From assembly GCA_037349315.1 (NCBI GenBank), contig JBAIAC010000051.1, positions 26,510,001 through 26,574,000 of the forward strand: a DNA stretch of 64,000 bases, read 5' to 3'. Source of the stretch: Chelydra serpentina (lineage: Eukaryota; Chordata; Testudines; Chelydridae). The position numbers and the translations under genes were made by a program. The notes under the pieces are model-generated. The model saw only the letters and a list, made by a program, of their open reading frames with translations, was not told the DNA's origin and did not search any database. Positions 9,414-21,797 of the stretch are shown piece after piece (the stretch's first letter is position 1; each line of letters opens with the position of its first letter).

Positions 9414-12266
9414 CTGTTTAGTCCAGGAATTGGGATGGGACTCTCTCTGGCAGTTGTCCTTCATGGGTGTTTTTAGCTCCTCGGATTGCTAATTGTGGGA
9501 TCAAACATGAACTCTGGTCTTCTCACAGCACACCAGCCACCCTCTGTGAAGACTTCATTTTGGACCCATAAATGAGGTCCCATTAACTTTAATTAAGTCC
9601 ATGAAAAGCTTAAGTAAAAACACTGAAGCCACATGTTCTCCACTTCCCAGTGAAAATAGGAGGGCGAAAGAAAGTGAATAGCATTTCCAAACTTTGGGGA
9701 AAGGCTTTGGTTCAAGTTTGGAGTACAGGGTTGAGTCAGTTCTTACTTTATCACCAATGACTGTCTCTGACTCTTAATTGTCAATGAGAACTTTCATAGT
9801 CACAGCTGCTATTGTGTGTCTTGTGTGCAAGCCTCTCTGCTCCTTCCAGGGGGGCAAAGGTATTATAAGCAGTCTGTGTCCAAAAGAAACCAGAGCATTC
9901 AATGTGTATTTATCTCAACACTCACAGCGCTGCACAGAGTATCCCATCAGTCTCTCTGACCCGGAATTGGTTTTTGATGAATTGGTAAAACAAAAAAAGC
10001 CCTGAACCTTCAAAACAATAATGGACAGTAAGAGCGCCAAGCGACGATGATTTAACATGCCTTGGCTTGGCTGAGGAATCGTTGGGCATGTGACTATAAA
10101 GCCCATTCTTTTGATGAAAGTGGCGGAAGTGGGAAGATTTGTCACTTCCCCCAAAGCTAGACCTACAAATTGTCCTGGCATGAAAATCAGGGGATAAAAC
10201 AAAAGCCTCAGTGCTTTCCTGGAGCGCAGGGTGTTTCCCCTCCTTGACACACTTCATTGCAGGGCTTTCCAATCTCAATGGGCAAATTCATTGGCAAGAC
10301 CAGCCAGCGCCTCCCACCTCCCATTCAGGTGTGTGAGTGAAATGAACGGGAGGCTGCTTCCCACAGAACATGAGACTGGGATTCCAAGGAGCCCAGGCTC
10401 TCGTGGGGCAGAGCACAAATGAATGGAAGAGGGCACCAGGGCGAGATCAGACCCCAGCACATGGCCTCATCCCTGAGGAACGGCAGAGGAGCTCAGAGTC
10501 ACTAAGCCTTGGCATGCCAGTGCTGGCTACTGCACAAGCAGGTGGTTGCAGCCATTCTGTTTAACCCTAATGGCAAGATGACTTGTTAATTGTAAATATT
10601 TTTTCCAGCTCTAGCAGAGTTCCTAGTCCTCAGTGAGGATTATTTATGTATCAAGTAGGACTGCTCACAAATTTGTCATCGATTTTAAAAAAAAAAAACA
10701 ACAGAAAACTGGTATTTTGACTAATTGAAAATGTTCATAGAGACTGTCTGCTTTCCTCAAAAAATATTTTTTATGTAATGAGAATTAGTGTTATTGTTTT
10801 TCATCCCCTCACACACTTTTGAAAGGGAGTTCTTTATAAAAAACATGTATTATTAATTTTCTGACCTAATGCTAGGTTTCAAATTTCATACTCTAGTCGG
10901 TTCTGATGTAACTCAGTCAAAATAAAAAGTACAATCAGACTTTGTTTTAACCAAGAAAAGGTAGATTTCCACCCTTAGGAACAGCTGAATGGCTGACTAG
11001 GTTACCACCTCGCAGGGTGCCAGGATAATTTGCGGGACTGCTGAGGCTTTCACCACCAGGCTAGTCTGAAATTGCTCTTCAGCTGAGGAGTTGTTGACCA
11101 TCCACTCCCTGTCCTCATTTATGCACACTCCCATGTTGGACATGGGCCAGTCCCAGAGCTTCCCTGTGGAGTCCTTTGCCCTGGTGGCCAGCCTCCCATT
11201 GAAGCATTGCTATAATGGCTACCAATGATTCTAGGGCATGCTTGGAAAGTAAAGGTACCTCTTGCCGGTGAGTGGGCTAGGAGCTCCTGGGCACTTTGAA
11301 GAAAGAAATAGATGGGTTAGTGAGAGCCCAAGAGCTGTTCAGGTGAGGTGGGGGCGGGGGAAGCTTGTGTGCACTTGGGCACCAATCCATTCTTAAGAGC
11401 CAGTCCTGGTTCCAGGGCAAACCAACCAGAATAAAATGGAGGCTCAGTCCCTGTGATCCCCCAATGCCACCTGCATTCTCTTTAACACCCTTTGCACATC
11501 CTCCCCAAGGGAAAAGAAGGAAGATGGAGACAAATCCACCCCAGTGTAACTAATGAAGTTACTGTAGTTACACCAGGGATGAACTAGGCATATGGTGTCT
11601 TTACAGCCCAGGTGCATGAGCACGGTCTTACCTGGCTGATAGCATAAGGAGAGATGGAAGCAAGCAGTGAGCAGGAGCCTTGTTTCAGTAGCTGCTGGTT
11701 TGCAAATGGAGCTGTCCAATTCTGCTTGTGCAGCAAGCACAACTCCTCAGCTGTTCCCAATATAGCATTGGCCATAGCATTCAGGAGCAAAAGCAAATAA
11801 AGTGCACAGTTTATGTGAGCAAAGTAAAATCTGCATTGCCACCTCTTCCTTTCATTACAGAAGTTCCTGTGGCCGCCCATTAGGGTTAGAGGCTAGCGAA
11901 TTTCACATTCAGAACTCCAAGAATGGTAAACCTGACTCCAAAAGTCAAACTCAGCCAATCCGGGTACAGAAACACCACCATGTGACTTGTGTGACCAATC
12001 ACAACAACGTGAATGTCAAATACTGAAGACTCGCAACAAGCTGCCTGCAAAGATGCTCCAGGCCGAGGATTATTCACATAAATTGCTGGATAATAAATGT
12101 CAAATAAATAGCACCAAGGATTTCTCGGCCTGTTTGAAGTCTGCGAGTAGGATGGAAAGCAAGCCCCACTGACTACATCAGCTGTTAGGTTTCTTCTTGT
12201 TATTCTCCCAGCCGTAGCTTATGATCTCAGTTAATGAAGCTCTCAATTAGCTGGGGTTCCATCATG
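9414..12266. other. Long stretch without recognised genes or repeats
   Basis: AT-rich in the middle (an A run near 10688) and otherwise plain. Open frames of 110-118 codons at 9915-10278 are antisense, motif-free and mutually overlapping, so I do not call them genes. Confidence 0.4.
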
Positions 12267-13082
12267 CCTCCAATCAGTAGTTTCCCCAGGAATTGAAATT
12301 AGGGGGGGTGTTCGAATTTACAGGGGGGGGGGGTCAGGGCCGATGAGGGGTGCGACTGTGAGGGTAAAGGTGGGCTGTATGGCACCATAGTAAAAACTGA
12401 AAAATGTTTCACGATCATTTTATTAGATTTAACTCATGTTTTAAAACCATCACAAAAATTAAAGTTGGCTACTCAAGCCTACTATGAAGCACTACATCTA
12501 CATCAGTCATGGTTTCTTGTTGTAATTTTGCACTCTTTGGTGTCTTCTTGTGTGTCCATTACTTCCAGTCCTTCATGATATGCCCATGATCAGGCAGAAG
12601 GCGACTTCTTTCAGAACACAAAATTCTATTAAATGAGGAAAAAATATGTTCAAATGTAGCTGTTTTGACTGGGATTAGCAAGAGATGAATTTCTACTTTC
12701 ATCCCAGGAAACATAGAACAAAGATTGGGTTGAACCATTAGTAATGATAAAGAAGTTGAAGTTAAATCTTCATTCGTTCATCGTGTGATATTTCACGCTG
12801 TGTTCAAAATTCTCTATTCTGCCGTGAGCACATGGCAGCCCCATTGCTGGTAGTGCCTCACTCCACTCAACTGTAGGTGTTTTATAAGACAGGCATCTGT
12901 AAAAGCTACGTGGAGGTTGAATAGAATCCAGAAATCTCTATTGTAGATTTGTAAGAATCAAGTCTTTGTACTTTTTCAGCTGGCTTAACAAACACTTCTT
13001 GTCTTCTTCACTTATGGAGTCAATATAAGTACCTTCATTAGTCAGCTTCTGGACTGAAGTCTTTGCTTCTTCCAGTACATTT

Positions 13083-14012
13083 TCAATGGATATCTCTGAT
13101 TGATCCAAGGATAGCTTCTATTTCTGGACAGAGATCTACTACTGTTGTAGCAGATGCCTGGATTACATTGTTTAATGACCCAAGTGGTTTCAACAGTAGA
13201 TTTACAAGAGAGAGAATGGCAATAGTCTTCTCTGAACTTAGTAACAAAAGTAGTCCACCAGCCTCACTACTTAGATCTTGGTGGATACTTTTTAAAGCCA
13301 GTAATAACAGTTGCAGTAATTTTAAGACAACTGCCAAGAATCACTCATGAGAAAGCCAGCAGGTTTTCCCAGGTTGGGCTCATTTGAACTTCAATCCCAG
13401 TGTATCTTCTATTTGCTTCCAAAATGTTCAGTCCTTTGGACTCTTGCTGAAAAAAAGAGTATAAAAAGCCATTAAATGTATGGCTTTTTAATGTCTTTTG
13501 AAGATTCTGCAGCTTGTACTAGTGCTAGCTGGAGTAGATGGCCTCTACAGTGTGTATAGGAAAGATTAGGGTTACACTTTTCTCTGAGCACTCCACTATG
13601 TCTTCCCAGAGAAGTTTGTACCTCCATCAAATGCACAAGCAGCCATCTGTTTGGGGTTCAATTTACAAGCATTTAACTCTTCTAAGATGTCACAGATGCA
13701 GCTGATGTGTCTTCTATAACCTGAACATCTAGAATGCATCTACTGGCCTACCACGGACATCAAGATAACATACGTAATGACTTAATACTTGATGCCTATT
13801 TGCACTGGTGCATTTGTCGGCCATATATGCACATGGATTTTTAATATAGTTAGAGAATTCTTCACTTTTTCAACTCCTGAGTCTTTCACTGTTGCACCAC
13901 AAGTTTCAAGAGAGTCAGCTGAGTTTTTTGCAGAAAGATAGTGAGCATTTGCCAGTCTTGTTCGGAACCAATGTCCAACTTCAGGATTAACAAGTGACAA
14001 TGCACTTAACAT
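13083..14012 (-). pseudogene. Decayed hAT transposase (ZMYM/KIAA1586-like type)
   Basis: Translation of the minus strand gives recognisable pieces separated by stops and frameshifts: near 13620-13690 a run ending AFDGGTNFSG, then near 13540 THCRGHLLQLAL, which is the conserved C-x-x-H and helix block of hAT transposases. Further fragments extend to about 14012 (EVGHWFRTRLANAHYLSAK). Proteins of this kind occur in many vertebrate genomes as hAT-derived genes with MYM-type or TTF-type zinc fingers. The number of stops rules out function. Exact limits of the former gene are unclear and it probably filled much of 12400-14270. Confidence 0.7.
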
Positions 14013-14274
14013 AGGCCTCTAGTTTGTAGTGTGTGGTATCTCTTGCTTAAATAGAAAGTGTGATGCAATAGCAATGTTGGTTCACATAAACTGAGTTGTG
14101 TCTCTTAAGCATTCTTAACAGCCTCATTAAGTTCTTCTAAAATTGGCTTTGACAGTGACTGGCTTATAAGACTTTCTGCATGTTGATGCAGTCCAGAGGC
14201 ATGGTGTTTTGCAGCCTTTTCATATAGGTTGTCAGAATTGGCTTAGCTGATCAGTCTGGCAAACCAAGCTCCTC

Positions 14275-14972
14275 CACTTTTACTATATAAATCCATGACA
14301 AGCCCACATCTTAAATACTGTGTGCAGTTCTGGTCACATCATCTCAAAAAAGATATCTTGGAATTGAAAAAGGTACAGAGAAGGGCAACACAAATGATAT
14401 GGGGTATGGAGCAGATTTCATATGAGGAGAGAAGACTGGGCCTTTTCAGAGTGGAAAAGAGATGACTAAGAGTGGATATGATAGAGTCTTATAAAATCTT
14501 GATTGGTGAGGAGAAAATGAATAAGGAAGTGTTATTTATCCCTTCACTTAACACAAGAACTAGGGATCACCCAATGAAATTAATAGGCAGTAAGTTTAAA
14601 ACAAAAATTGCTATTGCATCAAGTTTTAAAGGAAGTATTTCTTCACACAACGCACAGTCACCTGTGGAACTTTTTGCCAGGGATGTTGTGAAGGCCAAAA
14701 TTATAACAGGGTTCAAAAAAGAACTAGGTAAGTTCATGGAAGATTGGTCCATCAATGGCTATTAGCCAGGATGGGCAGGGATACAACATCATGTTCTGAA
14801 TGTCCCTAGCCTCTGTTCGCCAGAAACTGGGAGTGAACGACAGGGGATGGATCAATCTATGATTCCCTGTTCTGTTCATTCCCTCTGAAGCACCTGGAAC
14901 AGTCACTGTCGGAAGACAGGATACTGGGATAGATGGACCATTGATCTGACCCAATATAGCCATTCTTACATA
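14275..14972 (+). mobile_element. CR1-clade LINE 3' fragment inside the hAT element
   Basis: The plus strand still encodes the CR1-type C-terminus of ORF2: an open frame at 14472-14765 reads MIESYKILIGEE ... FIPSLNTRTRDHPMKLIG ... SSHNAQSPVELFARDVV. Upstream bases 14300-14460 match the preceding region (fragments of HLKYC-like and KVQRR-like coding) but with frameshifts. The 3' end runs to about 14972. The copy is 5'-truncated, as most CR1 insertions are. Confidence 0.78.
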
Positions 14973-15172
14973 AAAAATAATTATAATAATAAAGAAGTTT
15001 AGTACAGAAACTCCCCAAGATAATGATCTCTTGAGATAGCGATGATGTGAGATAATGATCTTGGCAAATAATGCATTTTTTAAATCTTGGCCTACTAGGA
15101 AACATATATTTATATAAGTTTCCCAGTCACAAATATAGCTTCTGGAGAAAGCTCACTAAAGCATAGTCCAAT

Positions 15173-15295
15173 TAGGGTGACCAGAAAGCAAGTATGAAAA
15201 ATTGGGATGGGGGTGGGGAGTAATAGGAGCCTATATAAGAAAAAGACCCCAAAATTGAGACTGTCCCTATAAAATCAGGACATCTGGTCACCCTA
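15173..15295 (-). mobile_element. TAGGGTGACC MITE (hAT type), copy 1
   Basis: Inverted ends TAGGGTGACCAGA and TCTGGTCACCCTA enclose about 100 bp including CCCTATAAAATCAGGACA. Flanking 8-mers AGTCCAAT (15165-15172) and AATCCAAT (15296-15303) differ at one base, so this is an 8-bp duplication typical of hAT. It is in opposite orientation to the copy at 32384. Confidence 0.85.
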
Positions 15296-16241
15296 AATCC
15301 AATGCTCTGGCCGCTGTTGTTTGTCATGCCACCGTTCACTCTATTGCTCTGCCCCAATAGCCTTACACTGTCATCTTCTGCTGCCACCTGCCACTGTGAC
15401 CTCTGTGAGTCGGTCCCTCGCGGTTCCACCCGACTCTCAGTGATTTCAGCTCTTTGGGGTGGGAGGAACCTCGGTGCTAGTGCAGACTGGGGCATCTCTT
15501 CCACAGAAACACTGTCCCACAGCAGGTCTAAGCACTAAGACCTGATTATCAGAGATTTCCGCTCTAGTGGTCACTTAACAAACCAAAAGACTCTCTATGA
15601 AGCCTAATCAGCTCTGTCTTTAAACAGTGGAGAGGCGCAGGTCAAATAGTACTTGTGACTCAGGCAGACCATCAAGCAAAATACCTGTCCCCACCCTCTC
15701 TCTTGATGCCCTCAATCAGCACAGGCTAAGGACAGTTCTACTACCCTTTACTCATACAATAAAACCAACAACATTTCATTACACACACACACCCCGCATT
15801 CAAGTGATTTGTAACCCAACCCCAGCCAAAATCCATCACTTGGGCAACACAGCTCTGTTTTCTGGATACCTAGATAGATTAGGTGTGAATGTAAATACAA
15901 TTTGGTCCTGAAGCCTTTCCCCCCAGTCCCCAGCTGATCACTAGCTATCAGGGAGAGCTCATTTAAACTTTGCTTACAAATCATCATTTGAAATTATTAG
16001 GTTGGCCAACATCACCGAAATGAATGCACTGACAGTCACAAAAATCAAAAGCTGTATAAGGAAGCTAGTCTGTGTTTTATCATACACTTTATGTGCTTTT
16101 AAAGTGTGTATTAATGTTTCAATTTCAATTTAAATTCCCAAACAATCACTAAAGTGGCAACACTGCATGTAACTAGTTCACAAAACTGGGGGGGGTATTG
16201 GGAAAATTCAGGGGGGGTGTAGGGAAATCACTGCCTCCAAT

Positions 16242-16986
16242 GCTTCCTGTGCCCCCATGCTGGCGTCTCCTCTCATCACTGGGTTCTGGGGCCCCTAAGC
16301 CCACATGATAGCTGCTGCTCCCCCTCTCCTTCTCCTGAGACTGCTGGCGAGCTCTGGATCCTCTCCCATGCTGTGAGAACAGGAAAGCAGGGGAACTCCT
16401 GTAACGCTGCTTCCCAGCTTCCACCCTGCCCCAGCTCAGACCTGCACAGCAGCCGCACATGAATGTTCCCTCCCGGCGACCCTGCTGTGCATTGAGCCCG
16501 AGCTCAGACTTACCCTTACTGTCTCTATCCCCACTCTCCTCCCTTGTGTGCTGCCACCTGGGAGTTCCCTTGGTGTCATCATAGACCCATGGACACCTTC
16601 GGGTCAGACAGGCTCTTGAATCACTCACCTAGCCTAGTCTCCAGTGTCAGAGGATTGTGAAGAGCCCTAAATCATCCCCAACAGCAGTGTCTTGCTGAGC
16701 TCAGGGTATTTCCTGAGACAGAGATTCCACATGCTCCCTGTTCTATTGCTCAGCTGTTCTCACTGGCCCCCATTGGTACCCAGACCAGGTGATAGCCTAA
16801 CCTGTTCAGAGTGAAGTTTTGCTTTACCACAGCCTTTTCCCCCTTGGAAATTCTTACACTAGGAGAGGCTTTCCCTTATGGAAATGTCCAAGAGACCAGC
16901 CTGTACAATTTAACAGCGTGTTACTTCCCTGCTATCGAGCTCGCTTTTTGACTGATCTCACGCTTCATTAAATTCTCTAGGGATTT
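16242..16986. other. No feature recognised
   Basis: Unique-looking DNA between the hAT element and the next SINE. No gene or repeat recognised. Confidence 0.4.
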
Positions 16987-17154
16987 GGGAGGGATAGCTC
17001 AGTGGTTTGAGCATTAGCCTACTAAACCCAGGGCTGTGAGTTCAATCCTTAAGGGGGCCAAGGGATCTGGGGCAAAAATGTGTCAGGGGACAGTACTTGG
17101 TCCTGCTAGTGAAGGCAGGGGACTGGACTTGATGACCTTTCAAGGTCCTTCCAG
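16987..17154 (+). repeat. Turtle tRNA-derived SINE, diverged copy
   Basis: A box GATAGCTCAGTGG and B box GAGTTCAATCC are intact; the CR1-like tail (GGACTTGATGACCTTTCAAGG) is diverged. Similar words CTAGGGATT and CTAGGGGATT flank it, a probable damaged target duplication. Confidence 0.82.
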
Positions 17155-17239
17155 TTCTAGGGGATTGGCCTTGGCATATCTCTAGCTTCGTAGTGTTATT
17201 TTCATAGAACCCTACCAAACAGCCACAGACCCCAGTGGC

Positions 17240-17406
17240 CACTGTTCCCTCTAAGCTGTGCACGTGTGTGTGCGCGCACACACAGATCCTAAACCCTGCA
17301 CACACGGCAAAACACAATGCGCTCACACGTTTGCACAGAACCACAACAATTTGGATAGAAGAATTTTTTTGCACACACAACCTGTCAAAAATTAGAGGGA
17401 ACATTG
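17240..17406. mobile_element. Short hAT-type MITE with inverted ends
   Basis: Ends CACTGTTCCCTCTAA and, on the complement, CAATGTTCCCTCTAA. Flanks CCAGTGGC and CCAGAGGT are an 8-bp duplication with two mismatches. The centre is rich in alternating CA/GT (17262-17284). Confidence 0.7.
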
Positions 17407-17414
17407 CCAGAGGT

Positions 17415-17757
17415 CTCCTTCCTCTTTAATTGCACAGGGCTGTACTGTAAGTGCATGGGCCTTCAAAGTCAGTGAAGCTGAGTCCCTTTTTGAGAACCCT
17501 TTAACTTCCAGTGTTTGAGTGAGGTTCTACCCTTCCACTGGGGAAGAAGCCCCAGGTGTTATTCAGCGGATCCAGGCCCAACCTTTGGAGACTGAGTCCT
17601 GCAGCCGTACATCCCGATTTGGCATGCAGAGGGAGCTAGTGAGGGGACACCAATTCACAGTGATGGGAGGAAGCCCTGAGCTGCCAGTGAAGGAGCTTGG
17701 GCACTCCGAATTGATAGCCAACTGCCTGCAGCCAAGGCGGGTCCTCAGCTGGGCTAA
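17415..17757. other. No feature recognised
   Basis: Short unique spacer before the LTR at 17758. Confidence 0.35.
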
Positions 17758-18787
17758 TGTAAGTGGGGGAATGGTCCCGCTATTGTGGGGAACTTTCCTG
17801 GCTTCTGCACTACCCCAGTGAAGTGGGCTAGCCAGAGGCCTCCCTGCCCTTGAGGATTCCCCTTCCACTCACCTGTGTGGCCAAGTCCTCGTAACCCCGA
17901 CAAGGCTGGGCCCAGGATTCCTGGGGGACTCGACCCCCAACCTTGCTGTGGTCACCTAGGACAGGGGCTAGGGTGTCCCCACTCCGGGGTGTACTCTCTG
18001 CACTGAGCACTTCCCTGACCCACTGACAATCACATACAATTTAAAACAAATACAAGTTATTTAATCAACAATTAATTTAAAAAAAAAAGAATAAAGGAAA
18101 AATGGGAAAGGTTAAAGGAAACGCATCACCCCACTCTGTGGCACGGAACATCACAAACAGTGTCTCTGGAATGTCAGGGCAGTTCACAGTCTGTTCCTTG
18201 TCGGTCCCAGGCCTCCTTCTCAGGCCCTGGCTGTGCTGCAAGGATGCAGCAGGTTGGACACTTGCTCTGGTGGTGGCCAAACACCTCCGGGCTTTGGGTG
18301 GTGGGACCCTTCTTCCCAGCGTCAGCCCCCCCTGGGTTAAGATCCCTCTCCCAGTCTGGCCTGCAAGGACCCTTGGCTGCGGGTGTCTTTCTGTGCTGGA
18401 CACTTTGCCCAGCATCCCCTCTTGGCTGGCCCCAGTTGCTCACCACCTCTGGATCTGTGGTTGCAGCTCTGCTCCCCGCACAGCTCTGCTCCCCTCCCCT
18501 CTCCCGAGCCCCGCGCCGCCCTGCTGAAACAACCCCCCTCCACTCCCCCATGCCCCACGCCGCCCCACTGAAACAACCGTCCTCCCCTCCCCCGAGCCCC
18601 ACGTCACCACCGAAGTAAAAAAAACAAAACCCCGAGCAAAACCTCAAGTGCCACCCCTTGCAAGGTGCCGCCCCAAGCACGGTTGGTGCCTGGAGCCAGC
18701 CCTGGACCCTTCCCCTTTTGATACTGAGAGATAGCCAACCAAAACACGCCCACTGAGTTTTAGTAAGGGGACAACAGTCCCCTTACA
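17758..18787. repeat. Solo LTR, family 1, copy 1
   Basis: Begins TGTAAGTGGGGGAATGGTCC and ends AACAGTCCCCTTACA, i.e. TG...CA. CTAA lies on both sides (17754-17757 and 18788-18791), a 4-bp duplication as made by gammaretrovirus-like integrases. Strongly similar over its length to 53705-55165, for example in GTCCCGCTATTGTGGGGAAC and in the CCCAGGATTCCTGGGGG block. No internal coding region follows, so it is a solo LTR. Orientation is not settled. Confidence 0.75.
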
Positions 18788-18791
18788 CTAA

Positions 18792-19542
18792 TCACAAGGG
18801 GAGGGGAATGCAGCTCAGTGGGAGGCTCTACTCACCTGCAGATTGCTGGCATATAGAGAGCCAAGGACGAGGGAACATCTCTTTCCTCAGTATTGTTATT
18901 TGTATTACACTAGGGTCTAGAGGCTTTAATGGAGATCTGAGCCCCGCTGTGCTAGGAGTAAGAAACAGCACCTGCCCCGAAGAGCTGACCATCCCCATAG
19001 ACAAGGCAAAGGCTAGGCCTCTGTATTTCTCTCCTGGCCTTTCCTATTATTTAACGCTGTAATTGTCCCACTTGACTCCTGTTTGGAGATACAGTATGTA
19101 CAAGAGACAAACAAAATAAAGTTCTAGTGTATTGTACCAGCATGATTGGAGGGCTTTGTCAATATTTGCCCAATATCCAGGTGAACTTTAACTGAGTTAG
19201 GCTGTGAAATAATGCCACATATTGGATTTTAAAGTGCAATTGAGAGCTCCATGGTGGTAGCTTTTAAAGCATTACCAGCTGTTAAGCTAAACAGGTTTTC
19301 TTTCTTTTTTTCCCTCCCTACTTTATTTTCTAATCTTGAAGCAAATTGATTGTGAATTACACATTATACATCCACAGGGTCTATTGATACATAAAAACAG
19401 CAACATGCTGTATCCTCAGAAGGGAGAGCTAATCTGTATACTCGTTCCATACTAATGAAAACAAAATGCATTACTCAAAACCGATGATATTGTAGCTTCC
19501 AATCTATGCTGATCCCCTTCTGATGTTTCATTCAATTTAATA
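18792..19542. other. Mostly unique, with an old SINE-like fragment
   Basis: Around 18890-19030 phrases such as CCCCGCTGTGCTAGGAGTAA and ACCTGCCCCGAAGAGCTGACC resemble the widespread old amniote repeat also seen at 56590-56935. The rest is AT-rich and unrecognised. Confidence 0.4.
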
Positions 19543-19547
19543 AGCAC

Positions 19548-20637
19548 TGTGACGGGTTGGTATCACAGAAACCCCCTTGGAGCTGCCACCTGGTGTGCCA
19601 AGACTACTCCTGCCCCTGCGTTCCTGCCTTTTCCAGCTTGTGACTCCAGAATCCTGTCTGGTTTGAGCCAGACCCGCTAGCCTGCTGCAAACCCAGACCC
19701 AGGTCTGAACCACATCCCCTAACAGCTGTAGGCTTGCCTGGAAGTAGCTTAGGAAGTATTCTTGCCTTTGAGACCCAGGTGCCCAACTCCCAATGGGGTT
19801 CAAACCCTGAATAAATCCGTTTTACCCTGTATAAAGCTTATACAGGGTAAACTCATAAATAGTTCACCTTCTATTTCACAGATAGAGAGATATGCACAGC
19901 TGTTTGCCCCCCTCCAGGTACTAACACGTACTCCTGGTTAAGTAATAAGTGAAAAGTTATTTTAATAAGTACAGAAAGTAGGATTTAAGTGGTTCCAAGT
20001 GTAACAGACAGAACAAAGTGAATTACTAAGTAAAATAAAATAAAACACGCACGTCTATGTCTAATCACACTGAATACAGATAAAAACCTCACCAGTTCCA
20101 GTAAACTTCCTTTTACAGGCTATGGTCTAGCAATCACTCACACACCCTGTTGTCCTTGTCCTTTGTTCCAGTCTCTTTCAGGTGTGTCGTTGGGGGCGTG
20201 GAGAGGTTCTCTCTTTAGACAGATGAAGACAAGGGGTCTCCCAGGGGTTTAAATAGACTCTCCTCTGGGTGGAAAATGGAGTTTTGGGGTCACATGGGCA
20301 AGTCACATGTCCATGCACAACTCAGTTCCTATACCAGCCAAGCCACATTCCTGGCGAAGCTCAGATGTGGATTGGTGTCTGCAAGCTCTATTGTCTGTTA
20401 AGTGCTTCTTAATTGGGCACTTAACCTGCACAGTCCTTTCTCAAGAAATACAACCAATATTCATAACTTCAACTACAAAAATGATACATGCATACAAATA
20501 GGAGGAATAGACTCAGTAGATCATAACTTTTACAGAGATATGTTACATGGCACATGTAGCATAAAACATATTCCAGTTATATCATATATACATTTATAAC
20601 CATCTCCCCCTAAAGCCTTATGGGGTACACCGTCACA
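19548..20637 (-). repeat. Solo LTR, family 2 (endogenous retrovirus), 1,090 bp
   Basis: On the minus strand the LTR starts TGTGACGGTGTACCCC and ends ACCAACCCGTCACA. A 5-bp duplication AGCAC lies at 19543-19547 and 20638-20642. A TATA-like TCTATTTAAACCCC lies on the minus strand near 20255. No gag, pol or env adjoins it, so the provirus was probably removed by LTR-LTR recombination. Confidence 0.82.
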
Positions 20638-20764
20638 AGCACCTACTGTCCTGTGCCCACATCCAGGCACGTGGCCAGTGTTATCAACAATATCCCTTGG
20701 GATCCAGCACTAACCCAGTTGCATACATTATCTGGCATATCTGGCCTGCTTTTCACTGCGGCAT

Positions 20765-21166
20765 GCAGCTACACATACTCTAGATGCCGCTGCCAATGGT
20801 GTGCAGTGTAGACATAGGGCAGCGATCGATCCAGCGGGGGTCGATTTAGCGCGTCTAGTCTAGATGCGATAAATCGACCGCCGAGCACTCTCCCATTGTA
20901 CTCCACCAGAACGAGGAGCACAAGTGGAGTCTTCGGGAGAGCATCGGGAGAGCATCAGCCGTTGACTTACCGCAATGAAGACACTCCAGTAAGTAGATCT
21001 AAGTATGTCGACTTCAGCTATGTTATTTACGGAGCTGAAGTTGTGTAACTTAGATCGACCACCCACCTCCCCCAGTGTAGACCAGGCCATACATTCAGTG
21101 TGCTCTACTGAAGATATGTCTACACTGCACACCATTGATGGTGCCATCTAGAGTATGCGTAGCTGC
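20765..21166. repeat. Inverted-repeat pair enclosing a Harbinger-type MITE
   Basis: A 51-bp arm at 20765-20815 (GCAGCTACACATACTCTAGA...) and its reverse complement at 21116-21166 match at 45 of 51 positions by hand count. Both arms end in GTGTAGACAT toward the centre. The enclosed 300 bp holds the MITE at 20804-21092. The layout suggests one palindromic MITE that received another. Confidence 0.72.
20804..21092 (-). mobile_element. Harbinger-type MITE, sister of the 290-bp family
   Basis: Read on the minus strand it begins GGTCTACACT and passes through the same blocks as the MITEs at 32812 and 37658: CAACTTCAGCTCCGTAAATA / ACATAGCTGAAGTCGA, then GCGGTCGATTTATCGC and a GTCTACACT-like right end. 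It is clearly diverged from those two, so it is a related family or older subfamily. Confidence 0.75.
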
Positions 21167-21797
21167 CCGCTGCCATGAGGAATGTACATTGTAGACATGC
21201 CTTGAGAAACTGGGAGTCACCACAGCCCTGGCTAGAGCCAGAACTCCAAGAGCTTCCAGGGTTGCCAGACTCCCTGAGGTGGGGCAGGGACACTGGAAGC
21301 CCCAACAGCCCCGGCTCAAAGTAGGGCTCCTGGGCTTTCCAGGATCCAAGCTCTGCGGCAACCCCGGAGGGAAGTGAGTGAGCAGGGACCGTCGAGAAAA
21401 TCAACACGTTCCTGTGAAAAGTTTCCGTTCTGATGAATCTGCATTTTCTGGTGGAAAAACGTTGTCGGAAAATTTCTGACCCGTTCTGTCCTGACTGCTA
21501 GAGCCAATGTTCTTCACCGCAAAAAAAACCCAGCACGGGTTGTGACAGGGCTGTGTGGGCTGGAAGGCGGAGAAGGGAGGGTTTTGTGCAGGAGGAGCAG
21601 GAAGGGGAGAAAATAAAGAGCAGCAATGGTGAGAAAGTGGAGGCGCGGCAAGGGGGACAGAACAATCTCCATCAGCACCTCAGAAGCAGCAGCAGTGGGG
21701 CCTGTAGCCTGCTGGCACTTCAAGGTCTGGGATGCATGGGGTTAATCAGGCTGAGTGCAGCGTGAGGGGCTGTGAGCTCCCTGAGACCGATGCCCAC
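21167..21797. other. No gene recognised
   Basis: Contains the outer end of the palindromic MITE (to about 21200) and otherwise unique DNA. Confidence 0.35.

Larger units (their letters stand above)
12275..16233 (-). mobile_element. hAT DNA transposon, 3.96 kb, decayed, with nested insertions
   Basis: A perfect 8-bp duplication CCTCCAAT flanks the element (12267-12274 and 16234-16241). The ends are short inverted repeats of the hAT type: CAGTAGTTTCCCC on the left and, on the complement, CAGTGATTTCCCT on the right. Inside is a ruined transposase on the minus strand, a CR1-type LINE at 14275-14972 and a 123-bp MITE at 15173-15295 with its own 8-bp duplication. G-rich runs lie just inside both ends. 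This is the probable coding relative of the many short hAT elements elsewhere, though their ends differ. Confidence 0.85.
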
